Below are positions 1 to 6,559 of a stretch of 61,026 bases of DNA, one piece after another; position 1 is the stretch's first letter; each line of letters begins with the position of its first letter. The notes under the pieces were generated by a model. It did no database searches. It was given only the letters and a program-made list of their open reading frames with translations, and was not told the origin of the DNA. A program made the translations under genes and the position numbers. The DNA lies in NCBI RefSeq assembly GCF_947495845.1, contig NZ_CANMAO010000025.1:1-61026 (forward strand), written 5' to 3'. The DNA comes from an uncultured Endozoicomonas sp. (GTDB lineage: Bacteria > Pseudomonadota > Gammaproteobacteria > Pseudomonadales > Endozoicomonadaceae).

Positions 1-72
1 CCTTCGTCTAGTGGCCTAGGACACCGCCCTTTCACGGCGGTAACAGGGGTTCGAGTCCCCTAGGGGACGCCA
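1..72 (+). tRNA. tRNA-Glu (anticodon TTC), 5' end cut by the window
   Basis: The anticodon stem CCGCC/GGCGG (24-28, 36-40) encloses a 7-base loop with anticodon TTC at 31-33. The T arm carries GGTTCGAGTCC and the gene ends with an encoded CCA at 70-72. By comparison with the usual gammaproteobacterial tRNA-Glu, about four 5' acceptor bases lie before position 1. It is followed 35 bases later by a tRNA-Gly on the same strand, so the two are probably cotranscribed. Confidence 0.95.
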
Positions 73-107
73 CTTTTAAAGACATAAAGAGTCTTGAAAA
101 CTTTATT

Positions 108-196
108 GCGGGAATAGCTCAGTTGGTAGAGCGCAACCTTGCCAAGGTTGAGGTCGCACTTTCTTGTGACAAGAGCGAACCTCGTTTCCCGCTCCA
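108..196 (+). tRNA. tRNA-Gly (anticodon GCC) with an abnormal, lengthened T-arm region
   Basis: The acceptor stem GCGGGAA/TTCCCGC, a normal D arm, the anticodon stem CAACC/GGTTG with GCC at 141-143 and an encoded CCA at 194-196 identify a tRNA-Gly. It is 89 bases instead of the usual 76. The canonical T loop GGTTCGAA is absent; between 151 and 180 there is instead a region that can form its own hairpin (TCTTGT/ACAAGA around 171). Either it is a decayed gene or it is a tRNA with an unusual extra arm. The acceptor and anticodon stems are intact, so decay, if any, is recent. Confidence 0.75.
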
Positions 197-202
197 ATTG
201 TT

Positions 203-231
203 AAAGCCAGTCTTATGACTGGCTTTTTTTT
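203..231 (+). terminator. Rho-independent terminator of the tRNA pair
   Basis: A perfect stem AAAGCCAGTC/GACTGGCTTT with loop TTAT is followed by a run of T, seven bases after the tRNA-Gly CCA. Confidence 0.9.
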
Positions 232-251
232 GCCTGATTTTTAAAGATACT

Positions 252-271
252 AAAAACCAGCTCAAAGCTGG
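252..271 (-). terminator. Terminator of the minus-strand aldolase gene
   Basis: Read on the minus strand, CCAGC/GCTGG with a 5-base loop is followed by TTTTTA, about 22 bases past the aldolase stop codon. Confidence 0.75.
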
Positions 272-293
272 CCTTTTCTGGATAAAAAATATT

Positions 294-1358
294 TTAGCTA
301 ATCTTCGGATCTAGCTTACCTTTGTCGTATAAAGCGAACATCTTTTCCAGGCTACTAACCGGCACTGTACTTCCCTGACCTGCACAGCCAAACGCTATAT
401 AACGTTGTATGCAAAGCTCTTTCATGGCCTTGGTTGAGGCCTTCAAGAACTTACGTGGATCGAATTCTGAAGGGTTTTCCTGCAGAAACTGACGAACAGC
501 GCCAGTAGAGGCCAGACGAAGGTCTGTATCAATGTTTACCTTCCGCACACCGTTCCGAATCCCTTCCTGAATTTGTTCAACCGGAACGCCGTAAGTTTCA
601 GGAATTGATCCGCCGTGGTCATTAATGATTTTCAACCATTCCTGCGGTACGGATGATGAGCCGTGCATAACAAGGTGAGTGTTAGGAATGCGCTTGTGAA
701 TATCGCGGATGCGATCAATGGCAAGAATATCGCCAGTGGGTGGGCGGGAAAATTTATAAGCGCCATGGCTGGTTCCGCAGGCGATCGCCAAAGCGTCAAC
801 CCTCGTGGCTTTTACAAACTCCGCAGCTTCATCCGGATCGGTCAGTAGCTGATCGTGAGACAAAATGCCTTCAGCGCCGACACCGTCTTCCTCTCCAGCC
901 TGGCCTGTTTCCAATGATCCCAGGCAGCCAAGCTCGCCCTCAACAGAGACGCCGCAGGCATGGGACATTTCAACAGCCCGTCGAGTGACTTCAACATTGT
1001 ATTCGTAGCTGGAAGGGGTTTTACCATCTTCCATTAATGAGCCGTCCATCATGACGGAGGTAAAGCCCAATTGAATGGAGCGCTGGCATACTGCTGGACT
1101 GGTACCATGATCCTGGTGCATAACCACGGGAATATTCGGAAATTCTTCGGTAGCAGCAAGAATCAGGTGGCGAAGGAAAGGTGCGCCAGCATAACTTCTG
1201 GCACCTGCAGAAGCCTGCACGATAACCGGTGAATCTGTTTCCTGTGCCGCTTCCATGATGGCGCGCATCTGCTCAAGGTTGTTTACATTAAAAGCCGGAA
1301 TTCCATAACCGTTTTCAGCCGCATGATCCAACATCTGGCGAAGGCTTATCAAGGCCAT
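294..1358 (-). CDS. fba: Fructose-bisphosphate aldolase, class IIB (Calvin-cycle/Pseudomonas type)
   Basis: It cleaves fructose 1,6-bisphosphate to dihydroxyacetone phosphate and glyceraldehyde 3-phosphate in the cytoplasm, using a divalent metal. The 354-residue length is full. Visible landmarks are the metal-binding [10 protein letters not shown] segment, the EGELG motif, the GTSHGAYK segment, VMHGSSSVP and KVNIDTD. Length and sequence fit the class IIB group (CbbA/Fda-like), which differs from the class IIA enzyme encoded at 4175-5248. The start ATG has GGAGCAGGT directly upstream. A family R1 repeat lies just behind its promoter region. The two aldolases are probably used under different conditions or in opposite directions of glycolysis; that is inference. 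Confidence 0.95.
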   Translation of the reverse strand: MALISLRQMLDHAAENGYGIPAFNVNNLEQMRAIMEAAQETDSPVIVQASAGARSYAGAPFLRHLILAATEEFPNIPVVMHQDHGTSPAVCQRSIQLGFTSVMMDGSLMEDGKTPSSYEYNVEVTRRAVEMSHACGVSVEGELGCLGSLETGQAGEEDGVGAEGILSHDQLLTDPDEAAEFVKATRVDALAIACGTSHGAYKFSRPPTGDILAIDRIRDIHKRIPNTHLVMHGSSSVPQEWLKIINDHGGSIPETYGVPVEQIQEGIRNGVRKVNIDTDLRLASTGAVRQFLQENPSEFDPRKFLKASTKAMKELCIQRYIAFGCAGQGSTVPVSSLEKMFALYDKGKLDPKIS

Positions 1359-1425
1359 ACCTGCTCCATTTATTCATTATTCGAAACCCGCTATTATCGC
1401 CTTCATTCGAAGCGTGTGCAAAGTT

Positions 1426-1586
1426 ATACCAATGGCGCTTTTAAATTACGGAGCGAGCAAGTTATTTTGGGCAACTGGGCAAGGCGAAGAGACGAGTCAT
1501 AGCCGTAGCTATGGCGAGGAACTTCAACGCTGATCCAGTCGACCAAAATGGCTGCACAGCCCATAATTTAAAAGCAAAATTGGTAT
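1426..1586. repeat. Palindromic element, family R1, copy 1 (161 bp)
   Basis: Termini ATACCAAT and ATTGGTAT enclose about 145 bp with internal dyads such as GTAGCTATGG. It closely matches copies at 13858, 15858 and 38167 and has no coding capacity. It ends about 29 bp before the dgkA start codon, so it occupies the promoter/leader region of dgkA. Confidence 0.9.
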
Positions 1587-1615
1587 TAGTCACTATCAGT
1601 TTGTAAGGAGATATC

Positions 1616-1972
1616 GTGAAGCCGGGAAAAACAGGAGTTCGCCGCATTATTGATGCAACGGGTTATTCGATGAAAGGTCTCAAGGCGGCCTGGATTAATG
1701 AAGCGGCATTTCGTCAGGAGCTGATGCTGACTGTCGTCGCTGTGGTTATTGCTTTTCTGTTGCCGGTAACGACTCTGGAAAGGACGGTTCTGATTGCCTC
1801 AGTGGTCTTGGTTGTTATTGTTGAGCTGATTAATTCTGCTATTGAAGCGGTGGTGGATCGATTTGGCGGTGAGCTGCATGAGCTCAGTGGTCGGGCAAAA
1901 GATATTGGTTCAGCGGCAGTGTTTGTTTCTCTTTGTCTGGCGGGGTATGTATGGTTATCCATCCTATTCTGA
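1616..1972 (+). CDS. dgkA: Diacylglycerol kinase (prokaryotic, integral membrane)
   Basis: It phosphorylates diacylglycerol to phosphatidic acid in the inner membrane, recycling lipid from envelope glycan synthesis. The 118-residue product has the family pattern: an amphipathic N-terminus, three hydrophobic helices (about residues 34-50, 55-74 and 98-117) and the signature ELINSAIEAVVDR, which holds catalytic and metal-binding residues. The start is GTG at 1616, supported by AAGGAG seven bases upstream. It stands alone, with repeat elements on both sides. Confidence 0.95.
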   Translation: MKPGKTGVRRIIDATGYSMKGLKAAWINEAAFRQELMLTVVAVVIAFLLPVTTLERTVLIASVVLVVIVELINSAIEAVVDRFGGELHELSGRAKDIGSAAVFVSLCLAGYVWLSILF

Positions 1973-2017
1973 TTGCTAGTGCAGCCAAGCGTTATAAGAC
2001 TTACATTCCCGGTCATC

Positions 2018-2064
2018 CTGAGCGGACTCGAAGGATCAAAGCACCACACTTCGACTCCGCTCAG
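2018..2064. repeat. Short inverted repeat downstream of dgkA
   Basis: CTGAGCGGACTCGAAG and CTTCGACTCCGCTCAG form a 16-bp dyad with one mismatch around a 15-base loop. The sequence resembles small palindromic repeats common in many bacterial genomes. It may act as a transcript-end hairpin for dgkA. Confidence 0.7.
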
Positions 2065-2169
2065 TGCGGAACGGTATGGGTATTAACGCTTCCTTGCACT
2101 AGGGGCTATTTTATCCGTATGGTGCCTTTCTTTAGCTTGATCTGCTGGCTGAGAGTCTTGAAATGACTA

Positions 2170-2780
2170 ATTAATATTGATAACCCCCGGCTATGCCGGG
2201 GAGTCTCGCATAGGTTTAACCGTAGCGACAGTAGCTAGCCTTCAGGTTTCGACCAAGAAAAATGAAGGTAAACATTATGCGAGACTATAAAAGCTTGGCT
2301 CATACCCGCTGGGATTGTAAGTATTATATTGTCTTTATCCCGAAGAAACGCAGGAAAGTCATTTATGGGAACCTCCGCAAGTTTCTAGGAGAAATTTTCC
2401 ATGAGCTTGCCAGAAGGAAGGAGTGCAAAATAGTGGAGGGTCATCTGATGAAAGATCATGTTCATATCTGCATCAGTATTCCTCCAAAGCTTGCTATTTC
2501 TCATGTTGTTGGTTATTTGAAAGGGAAGTGTGCAATAGAAATTGCCAAGAACTTCAAGGGCAAGCAACGGAACTTCAATGGTGAACACTTTTGGGCAGGA
2601 GGATATTTTGTTTTAACAGTAGGTCTCGATGAAGAGGTTGTACGAAAGTATATTCGGGATCAAGAAAAGAATGACTCGCACCGAGATCAGTATGATCTTG
2701 ATTGGTAAGCTGCCTTGGCGCAATTAAAGCCCTTAGAGGGCGTAACCTAATAAGTCTCCAGCTATGCTGGAGGTCAGGTA
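2170..2780 (+). mobile_element. IS200/IS605-family (IS200-type) insertion sequence
   Basis: A single tyrosine-HUH transposase gene lies between two subterminal hairpins with the same TAT(G) loop: CCCCCGGCTATGCCGGGG at 2184-2201 and CTCCAGCTATGCTGGAG at 2756-2772. There are no terminal inverted repeats and no target duplication, as expected for this family. The exact ends are estimated. The right end runs into the stop codon of the RING/Sel1 gene on the other strand. Confidence 0.85.
2277..2708 (+). CDS. tnpA: IS200-type Y1 transposase (TnpA)
   Basis: This 143-residue single-strand transposase has the HUH motif in KDHVHICI (both histidines present). The catalytic tyrosine is in VRKYIRDQE near the C-terminus. 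The length and the N-terminal HTRWDCKY segment are typical of IS200. I chose ATG 2277, giving a protein that begins MRDYKS, because AAGGT lies at a normal distance; an in-frame ATG 15 bases earlier is possible. The gene appears intact, so the element may still move. Confidence 0.9.
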   Translation: MRDYKSLAHTRWDCKYYIVFIPKKRRKVIYGNLRKFLGEIFHELARRKECKIVEGHLMKDHVHICISIPPKLAISHVVGYLKGKCAIEIAKNFKGKQRNFNGEHFWAGGYFVLTVGLDEEVVRKYIRDQEKNDSHRDQYDLDW

Positions 2781-3970
2781 ATTATGCAACTCTCCTGCAC
2801 TTCATCCTGCATTTCATTCTTTTTTATCATTTTGTAAAGATGTTTGATTTCTTGATCGATCTTATTCTCAAGATAGGTATCAATCTCGCATCCAATGCCA
2901 TCACGATATCTATCTGCAAGGCTGATCAGGTTTCTAAGTGCGGCCTTTTGTTCTGCAAAATTGTTTTCGGGTGTTTTTCCAAAAGCCTCAAGGCTGAGGG
3001 CGCGTGCTTTAACATAGTCTCGTGAGATGCCATCAAAGCCCTGTTGAAGATATGTGTTTTTTCCATGCATGTATATGCGAGCCAGGATGATAAGTGCTGG
3101 CGGTGTTCGGGAGGCCTCCAAACTTTGTTCAAGATAGCGAAGCGCGGTTTTGTAATCTGTTGGTATGTCAGGATTGGTATCTGGTGATTTGTCGCAACTT
3201 CCATTCATCAATCTGTCCGTAGGGAGAACATATGAAGCTCCAAGGTTTGTAAGTGCGAGGGCATTAATTTGCTTTTCATCGCACTCAGCAGCACGTTTTA
3301 ATAGAGCTCGCCCTTTCTCAAGTTCCTGAAGATTATCTTTTCTATTGACGTAGATTACACCAAGATTAAGCGCTGCTTCTGGATTGTTCTTGTCTGCTGC
3401 TTTTTCAAGCAATTTAATGGCTTTTGTTAAATCTGGGCGAATATTGCAGTCGGGGTGGATTCCACTTATAGCAAAACCCACTTCGCTGTATGTCTTGTCA
3501 TTGGTGAGATTCTGTTTCTCGAGAGCCTCGAATATCGGATCGAATTGTTGTGGAAAATTTTGGGCTAGCATCAATAGAGCTGGGATAATGGTTTCAGGTT
3601 CTACTGTAGTGCATTGACTTTTCTTGATCTTTGATAAAAGCATTGTGACCTGTTCGGTGTCACCCTGTTTGATTGGGAAAAAAAGAGTGCTTTCGAAAAT
3701 CTTGGTTTCTGCAGAGAGGATGGGTGTTGTATTGTCTACTGGGCAGACCCCTCTTTCTTTTAGTTCAGTGGATATGCATTCGAAATGAAAACTATGCTTG
3801 CACGGGAGGGTTATAGCTGTAACTTCAGGCCTAACCTTATTGGCGGAAGCGGTTGATATACCTGATTTATAGGTACCGCTTTCTTTTGGTTGATACCATG
3901 CCGAAGTATTGGGTTTAGGAGCTTTTGTTAGTGGTTCTTTACAAATACTACAAGGGAAAGATGCATTCAT
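2774..3970 (-). CDS. RING-finger plus Sel1/TPR-like repeat protein, candidate ubiquitin-ligase effector
   Basis: From ATG 3970 the product is 398 residues. The N-terminus has a RING-H2-like pattern: C7-x2-C10, then C57-x-H59-x2-H62-x2-C65 and C76-P-V-D79, where aspartate replaces the last cysteine. From about residue 160 to 330 there are helical repeats of the Sel1 type (AIKLLEKAADKNNPEAALNLG, ALRYLEQSLEAS). The C-terminus is charged, with no signal peptide or membrane helix. RING domains recruit E2 enzymes in eukaryotes, so a bacterial protein of this design is probably delivered into host cells; that is inference. An in-frame TTG at 4030 would add 20 residues but has no ribosome-binding site. 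The stop codon abuts the IS200 right end, so the C-terminus may have been trimmed. Confidence 0.75.
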   Translation of the reverse strand: MNASFPCSICKEPLTKAPKPNTSAWYQPKESGTYKSGISTASANKVRPEVTAITLPCKHSFHFECISTELKERGVCPVDNTTPILSAETKIFESTLFFPIKQGDTEQVTMLLSKIKKSQCTTVEPETIIPALLMLAQNFPQQFDPIFEALEKQNLTNDKTYSEVGFAISGIHPDCNIRPDLTKAIKLLEKAADKNNPEAALNLGVIYVNRKDNLQELEKGRALLKRAAECDEKQINALALTNLGASYVLPTDRLMNGSCDKSPDTNPDIPTDYKTALRYLEQSLEASRTPPALIILARIYMHGKNTYLQQGFDGISRDYVKARALSLEAFGKTPENNFAEQKAALRNLISLADRYRDGIGCEIDTYLENKIDQEIKHLYKMIKKNEMQDEVQESCIIT

Positions 3971-4142
3971 ACTGCTAGTAAACCTGTTAATGTGGTCAAG
4001 AGTGCAATATAAGATGATGGGTTGATTCAAAAGTTCAATTTTTTAAGGAACAGTAGAGTTACGTGGTTGGGTTGAGAGCAAGAGAGATGTGGTGGAGAGG
4101 TTAGTAGCACTGGCTTTTGATTCAGTGCTACTACTGGCAAAT

Positions 4143-4172
4143 GGCAAAAGCCAAAAGCCAAAAGCCAAAAGC
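4143..4172. repeat. Heptamer tandem repeat
   Basis: About four tandem copies of CAAAAGC lie directly behind the stop codon of the class IIA aldolase. They lie outside any gene. The copy number could vary by slippage. Confidence 0.8.
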
Positions 4173-4174
4173 CC

Positions 4175-5248
4175 TTACAGTACGTCGACGCTGTTCAGGT
4201 CAGTGTGTGCCTTTTCCAGACGAGCGATCATGGACTCTTGGCCAGCACGCAGCCATACCCGTGGATCGTAGAACTTCTTGTTTGGCTTGTCGGCACCTTC
4301 AGGGTTGCCCAGCTGACCTTGCAGGAAGTCTTCGTTCTTCTTGTAATAGTTCAGAACGCCTTCCCAGCAAGCCCACTGAGTGTCTGTATCGATGTTCATT
4401 TTGATCACACCGTAAGAAACTGCTTCACGAATTTCTTCCAGGGTAGAACCGGAACCACCGTGGAATACGAAGTTCAGAGCCTTGGCAGGAATGCCGAATT
4501 TCTCGGAGCAGAACTTCTGGGAGTTATCCAGAATCTTGGGTGTCAGCTGAACGTTACCTGGCTTGTACACACCGTGCACGTTACCGAAGGAAGCGGCGAT
4601 GGTGAAACGGTGGCTGATTTTGCTCAGGATTTCGTAGGCGTAAGCCACGTCTTCTGGCTGGGTATACAACATGGAGCTGTCCATGTCGCTGTTGTCCACG
4701 CCGTCTTCTTCACCGCCGGTGCAGCCCAGTTCGAATTCCAGAGTCATGCCCATTTTGGTCATGCGTTCCAGATACTTGGCGCAGGTTTCGATGTTCTCTT
4801 CCAGAGACTCTTCAGACAGGTCGATCATGTGGGAGGAGAACAGTGGCTTGCCGTGTTGCTCGTAGAATTCTTCGCCAGCGTCCAGCAGAGCATCGATCCA
4901 TGGCAACAGCTTGCGAGCAGCGTGATCAGTGTGGAGGATAACAGGAATGCCGTAGGCTTCAGCAATGGCATGCACATATTTTGCGCCAGCGATAGCGCCC
5001 AGTGCGCCCGCAGGATCGGCTTTCAGGCCTTTGCCAGAGAAGAAGCTGGCGCCACCGTTGGAGAATTGAACAACCACCGGTGATTTCACTTTCGCTGCCG
5101 CTTCCAGCACGGCGTTGATGGAGTCAGTGCCCACAACGTTAACCGCGGGCAGTGCGAACTCGCCCGCTTTAGCCGCTTCAAAGAGCTTCTGAACGTCGTC
5201 GCCGGTAACCACACCAGGTTTTACCAGATCCAGAATCTTCTGAGACAT
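4175..5248 (-). CDS. fbaA: Fructose-bisphosphate aldolase, class IIA
   Basis: This is a second metal-dependent fructose-bisphosphate aldolase, 357 residues, of the E. coli FbaA type. It has HTDHAARKLLPW (metal/active-site region), LEFELGCTGGEEDG, NVHGVYKPG, VFHGGSGS and KMNIDTDTQWA. It shares only the fold with the class IIB enzyme at 294-1358. The start ATG has GGAAGGAT upstream. Its own upstream region carries an R2 repeat. Being the usual glycolytic type, it probably serves the glycolytic flux of this block. Confidence 0.96.
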   Translation of the reverse strand: MSQKILDLVKPGVVTGDDVQKLFEAAKAGEFALPAVNVVGTDSINAVLEAAAKVKSPVVVQFSNGGASFFSGKGLKADPAGALGAIAGAKYVHAIAEAYGIPVILHTDHAARKLLPWIDALLDAGEEFYEQHGKPLFSSHMIDLSEESLEENIETCAKYLERMTKMGMTLEFELGCTGGEEDGVDNSDMDSSMLYTQPEDVAYAYEILSKISHRFTIAASFGNVHGVYKPGNVQLTPKILDNSQKFCSEKFGIPAKALNFVFHGGSGSTLEEIREAVSYGVIKMNIDTDTQWACWEGVLNYYKKNEDFLQGQLGNPEGADKPNKKFYDPRVWLRAGQESMIARLEKAHTDLNSVDVL

Positions 5249-5293
5249 GTTTCTATCCTTCCTTTACAAAGGCTGATTGTGTTCATGGATGTA

Positions 5294-5456
5294 TAAGTAC
5301 CCAACCATATGAAATCATATTTTCTGACTCATTGATCAGACCCTCTGACTGCGTTGCAACTCTGGTCACATAGCTCGCTATGCTCCCGCCGTTGCGCCTT
5401 GCAGAGAACCTGATCAACAAGCCAGAAATATTCGATTCCATATGGCCGGGTACTTA
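5294..5456. repeat. Palindromic element, family R2, copy A (163 bp)
   Basis: Ends TAAGTACCC and GGGTACTTA pair perfectly; the next inner arms CATATGRAAT and ATTCCATATG also pair. It is almost identical to copy D at 59699 (one difference noticed, CCGCCG versus CCGACG), which suggests recent spread. It is non-coding and lies upstream of fbaA. Confidence 0.9.
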
Positions 5457-5505
5457 CCCTTCGTCTTTCAAGTTGCGACATGAAATCCTTTGGGTGTGTG
5501 TCCCG
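5457..5505. repeat. Remnant of a family R3 element
   Basis: The segment holds the two ends of the R3 family (CTTTCAAGTTGC and GAAATCCTTTGGGT) joined with the centre missing. It abuts R2 copy A. Confidence 0.55.
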
Positions 5506-6277
5506 GAGTCCTGCAGGTGATTCTCGTCATGGAGAAGAGATGCATCGATCATTCCGGGTCAGACGTATTGAATGGCTGCTTATGATACGGAAAGGTTACA
5601 ACAGGTAAAAGCATTTTCCCATTAATTGAGAGATATAAAGGGTGGCTTTAACGAATGTGTTTTTGATTGTTTTTTCTTGTTTTTGTCTGGTTGTTTTTAT
5701 TGTGATTGGCTGTGTTTTTTGGGGTTTTAAATCTATTTGTTGATTTGTTGTTTGTCGGTTTTAATTAAATCGGAAGGGGGTTGGTGTGTTGCGGGCTATT
5801 CGTTCTGACTGTCATTCTTTGTCGATTTTCGATCGATTTCTAACGAATTTTGTTAAGTTGTTATGCGAAAGAAATCAATAGGCGTTTTTTGATTTGAGTC
5901 AGTGTTGATATGAATTTCCTGTGCTGTAATGACAGCAAGTCGACGTTTTAAAGATTATAAAGATAATAAAACGACAGTTTATATGTTTTTTTCGTATAAG
6001 TTTGAGAATTGAGCTTGAGAGCTGAAAAAGGCGAATAGAAAGCCGATGTTCGTGAATTTGCGAATAAGCTCAGTCATTTATTAAATGACAATGGTCAGGC
6101 GTTTTAAAGCACTATGCACTATCTTTATTAGGGTTTGCTCGAAAGAGGTCAGGGGTCGCTCTGTATTCTGCGATACCTGATGGTTGCCAGTTTATTAAAC
6201 AGAATTTCAGTGTCCGTCAGCGCGTGTTTTCAACGACGGTTATCGGTAGATAGTTTTATTAAATGATCTTGGTTACT
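5506..6277. other. Gene-less AT-rich region upstream of adhE
   Basis: No credible gene is visible. From about 5640 to 6010 the plus strand is strongly T-rich, with many TTTGTTTTTG-like runs, followed by A/T-rich stretches such as AAAGATTATAAAGATAATAAAACG. It probably contains regulatory DNA for adhE, but I cannot assign a specific operator. Confidence 0.6.
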
Positions 6278-6542
6278 AGGGTCTATTGATGTTTCGTTGC
6301 GTGCTCAGCGGATCAGTGCGCTCCTATGTCTAGGCGCAGTGCCGCAGGAAGGCTCATTGCCTTTCAAGGCGCTGGAACAACGACATAGGGGCGCACTGAT
6401 CCGCCCGTCGGGTGACCCAGAAAAATGCCCTCCGCTTTGTCAGGCTTGCTCGACGTAGAATAACTACGCACTTCACAAGCCTTTCGCGCGGTTGACATTT
6501 TTCTGAGTCACTGAGTCTCGCAACGAAACATCAATAGACCCT
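6278..6542. repeat. 265-bp nested inverted repeat at the adhE promoter (R4)
   Basis: The outer arms AGGGTCTATTGATGTTTCGT and ACGAAACATCAATAGACCCT are perfect. Inside the left half a second dyad pairs GCGGATCAGTGCGC and GCGCACTGATCCGC. It is non-coding. It ends 17 bp before the adhE ATG, so the adhE transcript or promoter must start inside it or cross it. Confidence 0.9.
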
Positions 6543-6559
6543 AAATAGAGGAAGCAGTC

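Noticed and set aside
1933-2166. 77-codon frame overlapping the dgkA end
   Set aside because: It runs through an intergenic inverted repeat and overlaps dgkA; no ribosome-binding site or domain.
4143-4172. Heptamer repeat considered as a CRISPR-like or phase-variation tract
   Set aside because: Units are 7 bp without spacers and lie outside any gene or promoter; no CRISPR array or cas gene is present anywhere in the window.
4205-5083. Long open frame antisense to fbaA (292 codons)
   Set aside because: Same reason: a mirror of a highly biased gene, with no recognisable domain.
5640-6010. T-rich region upstream of adhE considered as a small RNA gene
   Set aside because: No promoter-plus-terminator pair could be recognised; sequence bias alone is not enough.
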